From contig NZ_PGTS01000003.1 in NCBI RefSeq assembly GCF_002844235.1, positions 372,001 to 436,000 on the forward strand: 64,000 bases of DNA. Direction: 5' to 3'. The notes beneath the pieces are model-generated. The model saw nothing but the letters and a program-made list of their open reading frames with translations. It was not told the origin of the DNA and did no database searches. The DNA is from Thalassospira povalilytica. Lineage in GTDB: Bacteria; Pseudomonadota; Alphaproteobacteria; Rhodospirillales; Thalassospiraceae. Positions 17,613 to 25,750 of the stretch are shown here, one piece after another. Each line of letters starts with the position of its first letter. Within the stretch, counting starts at the first letter, position 1. Position numbers and translations under genes: made by a program.

Positions 17613-18668
17613 TCAGGAACCGGTCGATTTGTTCGCATCACCATGATCATGGGAATGGCTGTGCCCATGGTCGTGATTATGGCTGTGATCGTGTGCGTGG
17701 TCATGACCGTGATCGTGGCTATGGCCGTGGTGGTGCCCGTGACCATGATGGTGATGATGGCCGTGGCTATGACCATGGCTGTGCCCGTCGGTGCCGATCC
17801 CCATCACATGGTGGTGGTGGCCGACTTGCGGGGTGCCAACATCACCTTCAAATCCGATGATCTGTTCGCGGTACTTGCACAGCTGACAGTTCATGTTGTT
17901 GTCGCCGGTGTCAATTTCGGCAAGACGCTCGGCAAAGCTTTCAAGAACCATCGGGTGATCTTTAAGGTAACCGGCCTTGATGAATTCGACATCGCCGAAC
18001 TCGGCTGCGACTTCGTCAGTATGGGTATAGATACGGTCGATCAGGATACCTGCAAACAGGAAATAGGGGAAAACCACAACGCGTTTGTAGCCCAGTTTCA
18101 TGGCTTCGCGCAGACCCGAATTGACGCGCGGATGGGCAACACCGGAATAGCTGATTTCGGTACGGCCAAATCCCATGCCTTCCTGAAGCATGCGGGCAAC
18201 TTTATAAACGTTTGAATTGGCATCCGGGTCATTGGTGCCCCGCCCGACGACCATCAGAAGGGTTTCCTTGCGCGATACGCTGTCATCCGCATCGGCAAGG
18301 GCTTCTTCGATACGGTCTTTGGCCGCGAGCAGGAGTTTGGGATCAATCGCCAGATCACGACCGAATTTGACATCGATATCGGGATTGTCGTGGGCGAAAT
18401 TGTTTACCTCGCTCGGCAGGTCATTTTTGACGTGGCCGGCGGCAAACAGCATACCCGGAAGGGCATAGATCTTTTTGTGGCCCATGGCTTTGAGCTTTTC
18501 AAAGCCATCACGCAGGATCGGGTGCGCAAATTCGAGAAAGCCGCTTTCGACATCGTAGTCGGCCAGATGGGTCTGTTTCATCGTTTCAACCATGGCGTTG
18601 AACTGTGAAACTGCGCGTTCATCACGCGAACCGTGACCGCAAATCATTACTGCGCCTTTGGGGGACAT
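17613..18668 (-). CDS. cbiX: CbiX-type sirohydrochlorin cobaltochelatase with a long His-rich tail
   Basis: From the ATG at 18668 (AAAGGAG upstream) the 351-residue protein starts MSPKGAVMICGHGSRDERA, with His in CGHGSRD as expected for the metal-binding site. A second CbiX half has VVGRGTNDPDANSN, GVAHPRVNSG and VVVFPYFLFAGILIDRI. Around residue 260 comes MNCQLCKYREQ, a CxxC segment seen in the long CbiX form that can hold an Fe-S centre. The last ~65 residues contain about 30 histidines alternating with G, S and D, a probable cobalt store. It inserts cobalt early, into sirohydrochlorin. It is the first gene of the cbiX-cobM operon. Confidence 0.92.
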   Translation of the reverse strand: MSPKGAVMICGHGSRDERAVSQFNAMVETMKQTHLADYDVESGFLEFAHPILRDGFEKLKAMGHKKIYALPGMLFAAGHVKNDLPSEVNNFAHDNPDIDVKFGRDLAIDPKLLLAAKDRIEEALADADDSVSRKETLLMVVGRGTNDPDANSNVYKVARMLQEGMGFGRTEISYSGVAHPRVNSGLREAMKLGYKRVVVFPYFLFAGILIDRIYTHTDEVAAEFGDVEFIKAGYLKDHPMVLESFAERLAEIDTGDNNMNCQLCKYREQIIGFEGDVGTPQVGHHHHVMGIGTDGHSHGHSHGHHHHHGHGHHHGHSHDHGHDHAHDHSHNHDHGHSHSHDHGDANKSTGS

Positions 18669-19055
18669 AAAAGGCTGCTCCTTTGTCTCTCTTTTGGTGT
18701 TCTTCGCGATGACTTTTGCCATCGCGGTACCCGATGCCACCCCCGTTTTCACCGATTGGCCTGCGGAATGCAAGCGGCAGGTAACAGAAGAAATATCGAA
18801 GGCGGGATCAGAGGCGAAAATACTACTTATGGTGGGCGGGCGGGTCGTTGATATCGAATATCTTGTGGGGCGGTGCGATCTTACGGGGGATGCATGCTGT
18901 TGTGACGATCAATCGTATGATAAAAATAAAAATCGTATGAATTTCTTCTATCAAATCGGGTCAGGCTTGGCAAATGATGGTGTCGCAACAGGGCCTTGTC
19001 CCGTGCCCGTGTCATTGGCATTGACGGTTTGCCGCGCAGATCGCACATTGCGCCG
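18669..19055. promoter_or_regulatory. Divergent cbiX/cbiB region with two direct repeats
   Basis: This 387-bp region holds no convincing gene. AATCGTATGA occurs at 18911-18920 and again at 18931-18940, exactly 20 bp apart, in an AT-rich stretch. Two full helical turns place both copies on one DNA face, as for a regulator bound in tandem. A piece reading ACCTGCC on the minus strand resembles part of a B12 box, but the other riboswitch blocks are missing. Confidence 0.45.
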
Positions 19056-20072
19056 ATGGAACCCGATCTTGCAGATTTTCTTATTCCGGCTTCCGGCTTT
19101 TCCGGACCGCTTTTCACAATACTGGTGCTGGCGCTGGTGTTGGACGCGATCTTTGGCGATTTCCCATGGTTGTTTTCGCGTATTTCCCATCCGGTGGTCT
19201 GGATTGGCAATCTGATTTCGTGGTTCGAAAAGCGCCTTAATCGCAAGGGGCTTGGCAATGCGGACTTGATCCTGCGCGGCGTGGTCACCAGTCTGGCGGT
19301 CATTTTCGTGGCCGGCATGGCCGGTGGTGTAATCCAGATTCTGTCGGACTTTGGCGGTGTCTTCTGGCTGTTCGAGATCTTTCTGGTGGCGGTCCTGGTC
19401 GCGCAAAAGGGCCTTTATCAACATGTCAAAGCGGTCTCGACAGCCCTTAAAACCGATGGACTTGCCGGCGGACGCAAGGCGGTTTCGATGATTGTTGGCC
19501 GTGACCCGGACAAGCTTGATGAAGCCGGTGTCAGCCGGGCTGCAATTGAAAGCTGTGCTGAAAATTTCTCGGACGGGGTGGTCGCGCCGCTTTTCTGGTA
19601 TGCGGTCGCCGGACCGGTTGGTATTTGCGCCTATAAGGCGATCAATACCCTTGATTCGATGATTGGTCACCGCAACGAACGGTATTTGTATTTTGGTCGG
19701 TTTGCGGCCCGGCTTGATGATGTTGCCAATTTTGTCCCGGCCCGGATTGCCGGGGGCGTGATTTGTCTGGCCGCCGTGCTTGGTGCCAAGACCAGCGGTA
19801 AAGCTGCCTGGCAGACGCTTTGGCGTGATGCACGCAAACATAAATCCCCCAATGCCGGATGGCAGGAAGCAGCCTTTGCCGGCGCCCTTGATCTGGCTCT
19901 TGCCGGGCCACGTCAATATGGTGATGAAATCGTTGATGATCCCTATATCGGGTCTGGTCGGCGCGATGCCGGGGCAGCTGATATTGACCGGGCATTGTCG
20001 CTTTATATTGGGGCCTGTCTGATCAATGCGGCTTGGCCGGTTCTGATCAAGGCACTTTGGATCGGGTTATGA
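19056..20072 (+). CDS. cbiB: Adenosylcobinamide-phosphate synthase (CbiB/CobD)
   Basis: Membrane enzyme attaching the aminopropanol (phosphate) arm to adenosylcobyric acid. LVLALVLDAIFGDFPWLFSR is a family N-terminus in the first membrane helix. SMIVGRDPDKLDEAGVSRA, ESCAENFSDGVVAPLFWY and NTLDSMIGHRNERYLYFG are conserved CbiB blocks. The ATG at 19056 is chosen over a TTG 60 bp upstream because the family begins near the first hydrophobic helix; neither has a clear ribosome-binding site. Length is 338 residues. It is divergent from cbiX and overlaps the next gene by ATGA. Confidence 0.92.
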   Translation: MEPDLADFLIPASGFSGPLFTILVLALVLDAIFGDFPWLFSRISHPVVWIGNLISWFEKRLNRKGLGNADLILRGVVTSLAVIFVAGMAGGVIQILSDFGGVFWLFEIFLVAVLVAQKGLYQHVKAVSTALKTDGLAGGRKAVSMIVGRDPDKLDEAGVSRAAIESCAENFSDGVVAPLFWYAVAGPVGICAYKAINTLDSMIGHRNERYLYFGRFAARLDDVANFVPARIAGGVICLAAVLGAKTSGKAAWQTLWRDARKHKSPNAGWQEAAFAGALDLALAGPRQYGDEIVDDPYIGSGRRDAGAADIDRALSLYIGACLINAAWPVLIKALWIGL

Positions 20073-20695
20073 GTGCTGGTTGCGCGATTGATGCGTGCCC
20101 AAGGGGGCCGGAATTTTTAGCTGCCGTGCTTCAAAACCGTTTTAATGCCGAAATCCTTGACCGTACCGGATTGCTGGGCTTCACCGACTGGTGGCTTACG
20201 GCGGGGTGTCTGGCGCAGACCGTCTGGAACCTCAAAGCCGGAAAGGCGCCTGAAACCGGGATTGAGGATTATGATCTTTTTTATTTCGATCCCGACACAA
20301 GTTGGGGTGCGGAGGATCATTTAATTTCCAGATGCGCTGATCTGTTTTCGGATCTTCCGATCCGGATCGAGCTTCGAAACCAGGCCCGGGTACCGATCTG
20401 GTATCGCCAAAAGTTCGGTCTGGAATATGGTGCGGTTCAATCGGCAAGCGGCGGCATTGATCGCTTTGCCTATCAAACTACGGCGATCGGCCTTCGCAGG
20501 GAACTTGACGGCGATTACCGACTTTATGCGCCGTTCGGGGTAGAAGCCGCCCTTGACGGCCGCGTCATCCCAAATAAGGCGCTCCCCATCGCGTCGGTTT
20601 ACGCCGCGAAAGTTGCCAGATGGAAAAACATCTGGCCGCATCTTGATATCATGCCGTGGGTTGAGGGCGGCGATGCGGATATGTGCGACGACTAA
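20069..20695 (+). CDS. Nucleotidyltransferase family protein (NTP_transf_6/DUF925)
   Basis: A 208-residue protein with LLGFTDWWLTAGCLAQTVWN, GIEDYDLFYFDPDTSWGAED and RIELRNQARVPIWYRQKFG, signatures of the COG3575 nucleotidyltransferase-like group. DYDLFYFD would supply the metal-binding Asp pair. The start forms an ATGA overlap with cbiB, so the two are translated together. No substrate is known for the family. Coupling to cbiB could mean a link to cobalamin arm or lower-ligand chemistry, but the family also occurs away from cob genes. It ends 16 bp before the convergent hldE stop. Confidence 0.75.
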   Translation: MSAGCAIDACPRGPEFLAAVLQNRFNAEILDRTGLLGFTDWWLTAGCLAQTVWNLKAGKAPETGIEDYDLFYFDPDTSWGAEDHLISRCADLFSDLPIRIELRNQARVPIWYRQKFGLEYGAVQSASGGIDRFAYQTTAIGLRRELDGDYRLYAPFGVEAALDGRVIPNKALPIASVYAAKVARWKNIWPHLDIMPWVEGGDADMCDD

Positions 20696-20711
20696 GCCAT
20701 TAAAACCGAAG

Positions 20712-22184
20712 TCAGCTATTGCCTTCATTCATCCGTGCAATGGTCGAGGTGGTCGAAAAACCGTCCTCAAGATTGGCCAGCACCACTTTGCCGCCATAGC
20801 TTTGCACAATATCGGCCCCAACCACCTTGTCGATGGTGTAATCGGCCCCTTTGACAAGGATGTCAGGCTTGATCGCTTCGATCAGATTGATCGGCGTATC
20901 TTCACCGAAAATCACCACGCCGCTTACAGTTTCAAGCGATCCGAGAACGGCTGCGCGGGCGGCTTCGGACTGGACCGGGCGGCTTTCGCCTTTAAGGCGT
21001 TTGACCGACGCATCGGAATTCAGGCCGACAATCAGTCGGTCACAATTTGCCCGCGCCTGTTTGAGCAGGCTGAGATGGCCCGGATGCAAAAGGTCAAAAC
21101 AACCATTGGTAAAGCCGACTTTATAGCCCTTGCGGCGCCAGCGTTCTGCGCGATCCACCATGCGGTCAAGCGGCATCAGTTTGGCTTCGCCAATCATCAG
21201 ATCATGGTGATGCAGGGCCGATACCAGCTCGTCGGGATAAACAATGGCCGTACCGATTTTGCCAACCACAATGCCCGCCGCAACATTGGCAATGCGCGCG
21301 GCATCGGCAAGGCTTGATCCTGCCGCAACCGCGGATGCAAGGCAGGCGACCACGGTATCACCGGCCCCCGATACGTCAAAAACTTCGCGGGCCTCGGTCG
21401 GCAGGTGGATGGCTTCGCCATCTTTGGTAACAAGGGTCATGCCATCCTGGCTGCGCGTCAGCAGGACGTTATCAATGCCGCATTCGGTAATGATCTTGGT
21501 GGCGGCCGCAACCGCTTCTTCGTCGCTATTGACGGCAATCCCGGTTGCTGCCTGTGCTTCGGCGCGGTTCGGGGTTACCACGGTTGCCCCGCGATAGATG
21601 GTGTAATCACTGCCCTTGGGGTCAACAATGACCGGTTTTCCGGCCTTGCGCGCGGCATTGATCGCCGCGGCAACCACATCGGCATGCAAGACGCCTTTAC
21701 CGTAATCAGACAGAATAATTGCCGCCACATCCGGTGCGAGTTGGCCTGCAAGGGTCGAAAGGTTGCTGATGGTGGCCGGGGTGATGTCCGATGTGGTTTC
21801 GTTATCAGATCGCAACAATTGCTGGCCGCTTGCGATATAACGGGTTTTGATGGTGGTCGGCCGGTTGCGTTCGGTCTGGATATAGGGCTCGACACCCTTG
21901 TCATTGGCGACATATTCCATGACTTCGCGGCCCGGCAAATCATCTCCGACAAGTGTCAGGAACTGAACCGATGCGCCAAGGGCGGTGGCATTGCGTGCAA
22001 CATTGCCCGCCCCGCCAAGCATTGCGCTTTCGCGTTCGACCCGGATGACCGGGATCGGTGCTTCGGGCGAGATACGATTGACCGACCCATAGACAAAGCG
22101 ATCAAGCATGACATCACCAATGCAAAGGACCTTGGCGTTGGTCAGTTGTTCTACCTGTCGGGCCAGATGGCTGAGATCGGTCAT
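20712..22184 (-). CDS. hldE: Bifunctional heptose-7-phosphate kinase / heptose-1-phosphate adenylyltransferase
   Basis: A 490-residue LPS-core precursor enzyme. Residues ~1-320 are a ribokinase-type kinase (VLCIGDVMLDRFVYGSV, GGAGNVARNATALGA, FDVSGAGDTVVACLASA with the catalytic Asp). Residues ~345-490 are a cytidylyltransferase-like domain with FTNGCFDLLHPGHLSLL, including the HxGH motif. Together they make ADP-heptose precursors from sedoheptulose phosphate. gmhA, the preceding step, lies 56 bp upstream on the same strand. gmhB and hldD are not in the window. Length and domains are normal. Confidence 0.95.
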   Translation of the reverse strand: MTDLSHLARQVEQLTNAKVLCIGDVMLDRFVYGSVNRISPEAPIPVIRVERESAMLGGAGNVARNATALGASVQFLTLVGDDLPGREVMEYVANDKGVEPYIQTERNRPTTIKTRYIASGQQLLRSDNETTSDITPATISNLSTLAGQLAPDVAAIILSDYGKGVLHADVVAAAINAARKAGKPVIVDPKGSDYTIYRGATVVTPNRAEAQAATGIAVNSDEEAVAAATKIITECGIDNVLLTRSQDGMTLVTKDGEAIHLPTEAREVFDVSGAGDTVVACLASAVAAGSSLADAARIANVAAGIVVGKIGTAIVYPDELVSALHHHDLMIGEAKLMPLDRMVDRAERWRRKGYKVGFTNGCFDLLHPGHLSLLKQARANCDRLIVGLNSDASVKRLKGESRPVQSEAARAAVLGSLETVSGVVIFGEDTPINLIEAIKPDILVKGADYTIDKVVGADIVQSYGGKVVLANLEDGFSTTSTIARMNEGNS

Positions 22185-22240
22185 TTGTTCGTATCTTTGT
22201 TCTGTCGTTCTGAATTGTGTTTTGGCAGCCTATGGGCCGA

Positions 22241-22825
22241 TTATTTTTTAGTCAGGCCAAGGGTATGCTCAAGCGCACCGACAAGCATCTGACCGAGCTG
22301 AATGTGCATTTCCTGGATCCGGGCGGTGGTGTTGCTGGGCACAATCATCAGCGGATCGCAAAGATCGACCATGTCGCCACCGGTCTTGCCGGTCCAGCCG
22401 GTTGCAATCAGGCCCATTTCCTTGGCCTTGGCCAGACCAAGATTGACGTTCTTGCTGTTGCCCGATGTCGAAATACCGATCGCAACATCATCAGGATTGC
22501 CAAGGGCTTCGATCTGGCGCGAAAACAGGTAGTCAAACCCGAAATCATTGCCGATCGCAGTCAGGGCAGAACTGTCAGTGGTCAGGGCAATTGCCGGCAG
22601 TGCACGACGGTCGTGGATGTAGCGAACCGTGAATTCGGTGGCGATATGTTGCGCATCCGCAGCTGATCCGCCATTCCCGAAAAACAGAAGCTTGTTACCG
22701 TCATTAAGCGCATCGGTGCAAATTTCAACAAGCTCGACAAACGCATCGCGGGTGGCTTCGCGTGTTTTGTTTACCAGATCAAGATGCTCGTCAAACTCAG
22801 CATCGAAAAAAGCTTTGATATCCAT
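22241..22825 (-). CDS. gmhA: Phosphoheptose isomerase
   Basis: Converts sedoheptulose 7-phosphate to D-glycero-D-manno-heptose 7-phosphate for LPS core. The 194-residue SIS-domain protein has LLFFGNGGSAADAQHIATEF, GISTSGNSKNVNLGLAKA and the C-terminal QEMHIQLGQMLVGALE, family signatures carrying the active-site Glu and His. It heads a gmhA-hldE unit. Two tandem palindromes with a GTTTAAAC core lie 43-72 bp upstream of its start and may regulate it. Confidence 0.95.
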   Translation of the reverse strand: MDIKAFFDAEFDEHLDLVNKTREATRDAFVELVEICTDALNDGNKLLFFGNGGSAADAQHIATEFTVRYIHDRRALPAIALTTDSSALTAIGNDFGFDYLFSRQIEALGNPDDVAIGISTSGNSKNVNLGLAKAKEMGLIATGWTGKTGGDMVDLCDPLMIVPSNTTARIQEMHIQLGQMLVGALEHTLGLTKK

Positions 22826-22867
22826 TGCGCTCTATAATCCCGCAGTAGGTCATGTATTGTGATCAGG

Positions 22868-22897
22868 CTGTTTAAACAGGGTCCTTGTTTAAACAAG
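22868..22897. promoter_or_regulatory. Two tandem palindromes with GTTTAAAC core
   Basis: CTGTTTAAACAG (22868-22879) and CTTGTTTAAACAAG (22884-22897) are perfect palindromes with centres 17 bp apart. They lie in the 335-bp gap between gmhA and the divergent GGDEF/EAL-like gene. The rest of the gap (22898-23160) is AT-rich and shows no gene. They look like paired operators for one dimeric regulator, identity unknown. Confidence 0.5.
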
Positions 22898-23160
22898 AAT
22901 CTGGAATGGTTTTACATCATCGCTATGTGTTGATTGATGTTTTTACCTGACATCTCAAATCGGGCAGAAACTAGCAGCTTGGATGGCGGAAAGCTACGAC
23001 TTATCTGTTTTACCGGATGTCTGAAATTGTCCGATTTTCACGTTTGGTTTCAATAGGTATGAATGATAAATACATAACCTGTTAATCGACAGGCTCTATT
23101 ATGGAACGGGCTTGGTATCGGGGTTGGTTCCGGTAAAACAATAATCTGGTTATTGCATTA

Positions 23161-24390
23161 ATGTCTGATAGCTCACTTCCATCGCCCGAAGCCTTTCTGG
23201 TCGACTATGTGCGACGCCTTGAGCGGCGCAAGGAAGGTGTGGGTGCTATCCATGTGCATTTCTCGAAATTGCAGGCATTCAACCGTCGCGACCACCATAT
23301 TCGCACGGCGATTGTTGCCTTTGAAGAAATCGCGCCGGAAGTCACCGGGCGTATCTTTACCCTGTCCAATCAGGACCTGATTTTCATTTTTGATGCAGCC
23401 GAGATTGACGAGGTCAATGCCGTCATCTTTCGTCTGAAATTCCTGTTCAACGATGATCCGCTGATCAGTGATGGCAAGGATGAAAGCGGTGCGCCGGCAA
23501 GCTTCACCGACTTTTACGATGTCGGGCAGCAGTATAAGGACTTTCTGCATCTGACACAGATGCTGGTGCGTGCCAATGCCAACCGCCCCCGGGTGGTTAG
23601 CAAGGCGGCCGAGCGCCATAACGATCATCCCGATTACGGGGATGATCGCGCCCCGCTGACCCCGAAAATTCTGGGCCGGATTGATGAATCGCTGCGCCGT
23701 GCCGACTTGTCAAACCTGATGCGCCGCCAGGCGATCTGTGCGGTGGTCGGTGATGCGAACCCGACACCGGTTTTCCATGAATTGTTCATTTCAATCAAGG
23801 ATTTGCAGGAAACACTTCTGCCCGATGTCAATGTGCTGTCGAACCGCTGGCTGTTTCAGCATCTGACGGAAATTCTTGATCGGCGGATGCTGTCGCTTTT
23901 GACCCGGTCAAACGATGCGTCCGTGACCGGGTCTGTCAGTATCAATCTTAATGTGTCGACTTTGCTGTCACCCGATTTCCTGACTTTTGACAGCAATGTC
24001 AAAGCCGGTCAGCGGGGCACCATCGTTCTTGAACTGCAAAAGATTGATATCTTTGCCGATCTGGGTGCTTTCTTCTTTGCCCGCGATTTTTGCCGTGACC
24101 GCGGCTATCGCATTTGCATTGACGGCATCAGCCATCTTTCCCTGCCCTATATCAACCGCAACAAGCTGGGCGTTGATATGATCAAGATGATCTGGGATCC
24201 GGATATGGAAAGCATGGATGATGCCCATCGCGAAGCCATGCGCGCCGCAGTCGCTGAATCAGGTGATACACGTGTGATTCTGTGCCGTTGCGACGATGAA
24301 CGCGCGATCAAATTCGGCCATTCGATCAACATCACCATGTTCCAGGGCCGCCACGTTGAACAATTGATGAGCGAGCGGACAAAAAAATAG
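23161..24390 (+). CDS. Degenerate GGDEF/EAL-like protein
   Basis: A 409-residue soluble protein with no close name. The C-terminal half aligns with EAL phosphodiesterase motifs: HELF (E207) at the EAL position, INLN (N262), VLELQK (E291), IDGIS (D321) and MIKM (K342), with spacing close to active enzymes. The second Asp of DDFG is Gly322, and the later catalytic Glu region reads LCRCDDE. MFQG keeps the final Gln. The N-terminal ~100 residues resemble a GGDEF fold in which TLSNQDLIFIF replaces the signature. Likely a c-di-GMP binding or regulatory relic, or a protein-protein regulator, rather than an enzyme. The ATG lacks a clear ribosome-binding site. Confidence 0.6.
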   Translation: MSDSSLPSPEAFLVDYVRRLERRKEGVGAIHVHFSKLQAFNRRDHHIRTAIVAFEEIAPEVTGRIFTLSNQDLIFIFDAAEIDEVNAVIFRLKFLFNDDPLISDGKDESGAPASFTDFYDVGQQYKDFLHLTQMLVRANANRPRVVSKAAERHNDHPDYGDDRAPLTPKILGRIDESLRRADLSNLMRRQAICAVVGDANPTPVFHELFISIKDLQETLLPDVNVLSNRWLFQHLTEILDRRMLSLLTRSNDASVTGSVSINLNVSTLLSPDFLTFDSNVKAGQRGTIVLELQKIDIFADLGAFFFARDFCRDRGYRICIDGISHLSLPYINRNKLGVDMIKMIWDPDMESMDDAHREAMRAAVAESGDTRVILCRCDDERAIKFGHSINITMFQGRHVEQLMSERTKK

Positions 24391-24403
24391 CGCCGGGCTT
24401 CCC

Positions 24404-24448
24404 GACGCTATGATGCCCTAAGCTATGATGCCCGACGCTATGATGATT
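24404..24448. repeat. Three-copy 15-bp tandem repeat
   Basis: GACGCTATGATGCCC, TAAGCTATGATGCCC and GACGCTATGATGATT follow without gaps, between the convergent GGDEF/EAL-like and cobT genes. An overlapping stem (TAGCG...CGCTA) begins at the upstream stop codon. It may be a slippage-prone repeat or act in transcript ending. Confidence 0.6.
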
Positions 24449-24483
24449 GTCTTAAAAGCTTCGATGAAAAGCAATTCGGCCGC

Positions 24484-25518
24484 TTAAGCCTGTTCCTTGC
24501 CGTCAATGCCGGCTTTTTCAAATGTTGCCATGCCGTTATGGCATTCAGCAGCCGAGCGCAGCAGCGGGATCGCCAATGCTGCACCCGACCCCTCGCCAAG
24601 GCGCATGCCAAAATCGATCAATGCCTTTTTGCCAAGCTTTTCAAGCAGGCGAATATGGCCCGGCTCTGCTGAAACATGGCCGACAAGACAGTGATCAAGT
24701 GCATCAGGCCGCATGGAGGCCAGAACCGCCGCCGCCGCACAGGAAACATATCCGTCAAGCAATACCGGCACCCGTGAATAGCGCGCAGCAATAATCGCCC
24801 CGGCCATGGCGGCAATTTCGCGCCCACCAACACAGCGCAAGACATCAAGCCCGTCATGCATCTGGTTTTTATGCAAGATGATGGCATCGCCAACCACCCG
24901 GGTCTTGAGTGTCAGGGTGGCGTCATCAATGCCGGTTCCCCGCCCGGTCCAGTCCCCGGCGTTGCCGCCATAAAGTGCATGGGCAATTGCCGCTGCGGCG
25001 GTGGTGTTGCCGATGCCCATTTCGCCCGGCACAAAAAGATCAAGGCCCTTTTCAATCGCGCTCATGCCAAAGGCCATGGCTTCTGCACAGCCCTCATCAT
25101 CCATCGCCGGTTCCTGACTGAAATCGTTGGTCGGGATTTCAAGTGCAACTTCCATCACGCGGAGTTCTGCATCGACCGATTTGCAAATCTGGTTGATGGC
25201 AGCCCCGCCATTGATGAAGTTTTCCACCATTTGCTGGTTTACGCTTGGCGGAAATGCAGACACGCCCTGTGCCACAACGCCATGACTGCCAGCAAAGACA
25301 GTGACACGCGGCCGAGACATCCGCGGGCGTGATGTTCCCTGCCAGCCCGCCAGCCAAAGGCTGAAATCTTCGAGACGGCCAAGTGACCCGGCCGGTTTGG
25401 TCAGGGTCGGCTCACGGTTGGCAACAGCAGCTTGTGCCTCTGCGTCAACGGCCGGCAAATCGGCCAGAAGACTGCGAATTTCATCAAGGCTTTGGGGCGG
25501 GTGCTTGGGATTGAACAT
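24484..25518 (-). CDS. cobT: Nicotinate-nucleotide-dimethylbenzimidazole phosphoribosyltransferase
   Basis: Activates the lower-ligand base as alpha-ribazole phosphate. From ATG 25518 (GGAG 7 bp upstream) the 344-residue protein has TKPAGSLGRLEDFSLWLAG, FAGSHGVVAQGVSAFPPSVN, FVPGEMGIGNTTAAAAI and LVGHVSAEPGHIRLL, all family signatures, with catalytic Glu expected in the C-terminal region. It is named CobU in Pseudomonas denitrificans. It lies divergently from cobS-cobC, so the ligand-assembly genes share one regulatory region. Confidence 0.95.
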   Translation of the reverse strand: MFNPKHPPQSLDEIRSLLADLPAVDAEAQAAVANREPTLTKPAGSLGRLEDFSLWLAGWQGTSRPRMSRPRVTVFAGSHGVVAQGVSAFPPSVNQQMVENFINGGAAINQICKSVDAELRVMEVALEIPTNDFSQEPAMDDEGCAEAMAFGMSAIEKGLDLFVPGEMGIGNTTAAAAIAHALYGGNAGDWTGRGTGIDDATLTLKTRVVGDAIILHKNQMHDGLDVLRCVGGREIAAMAGAIIAARYSRVPVLLDGYVSCAAAAVLASMRPDALDHCLVGHVSAEPGHIRLLEKLGKKALIDFGMRLGEGSGAALAIPLLRSAAECHNGMATFEKAGIDGKEQA

Positions 25519-25750
25519 TGTGGTCTCCGGCTGGCGGCAAATCGTCAAAAAGCGTGTTCCGCTTGGCTTCTGGAATGGTAAGGATTAGGGTCAGAAACCA
25601 ATCAATTGGTGTGTTTCAGTATCGGCCAACGGTCTGCCGGTCCCGGATCCGGGATGGCTTCGGTTTCGCGGTGGACTGAAGAACCCCAATAAAATCGGCC
25701 CCAAACTAGGCCTATGCGCAACAGATTGCCAGTTCGAAAATCGGAATTTC
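25519..25750. promoter_or_regulatory. Divergent cobT/cobS region with palindromes
   Basis: Within this 232-bp promoter region ACCAATCAATTGGT (25597-25610) and TCCCGGATCCGGGA (25641-25654) are palindromic. Either could bind a regulator of lower-ligand genes. No cobalamin riboswitch is recognisable here. Confidence 0.35.

Noticed and set aside
17591-17860. Open frames on both strands opposite the His-rich end of cbiX
   Set aside because: They arise from the repetitive CAT/CAC codons of the His tail.
18669-18990. Possible second cobalamin riboswitch upstream of cbiX
   Set aside because: Only ACCTGCC on the minus strand resembles a B12 box. The core block with CCCCCGCAACTGT and the GGGAA/GGTG blocks are missing, and no P1 pairing was found.
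18658-19215. 185-codon open frame on the plus strand between cbiX and cbiB
   Set aside because: It overlaps both the start of cbiX and of cbiB, has low-complexity Cys/Trp-rich sequence and no recognisable domain.
24404-24448. CRISPR-like repeat
   Set aside because: The units are 15 bp with no spacers and there are no cas genes in the window.
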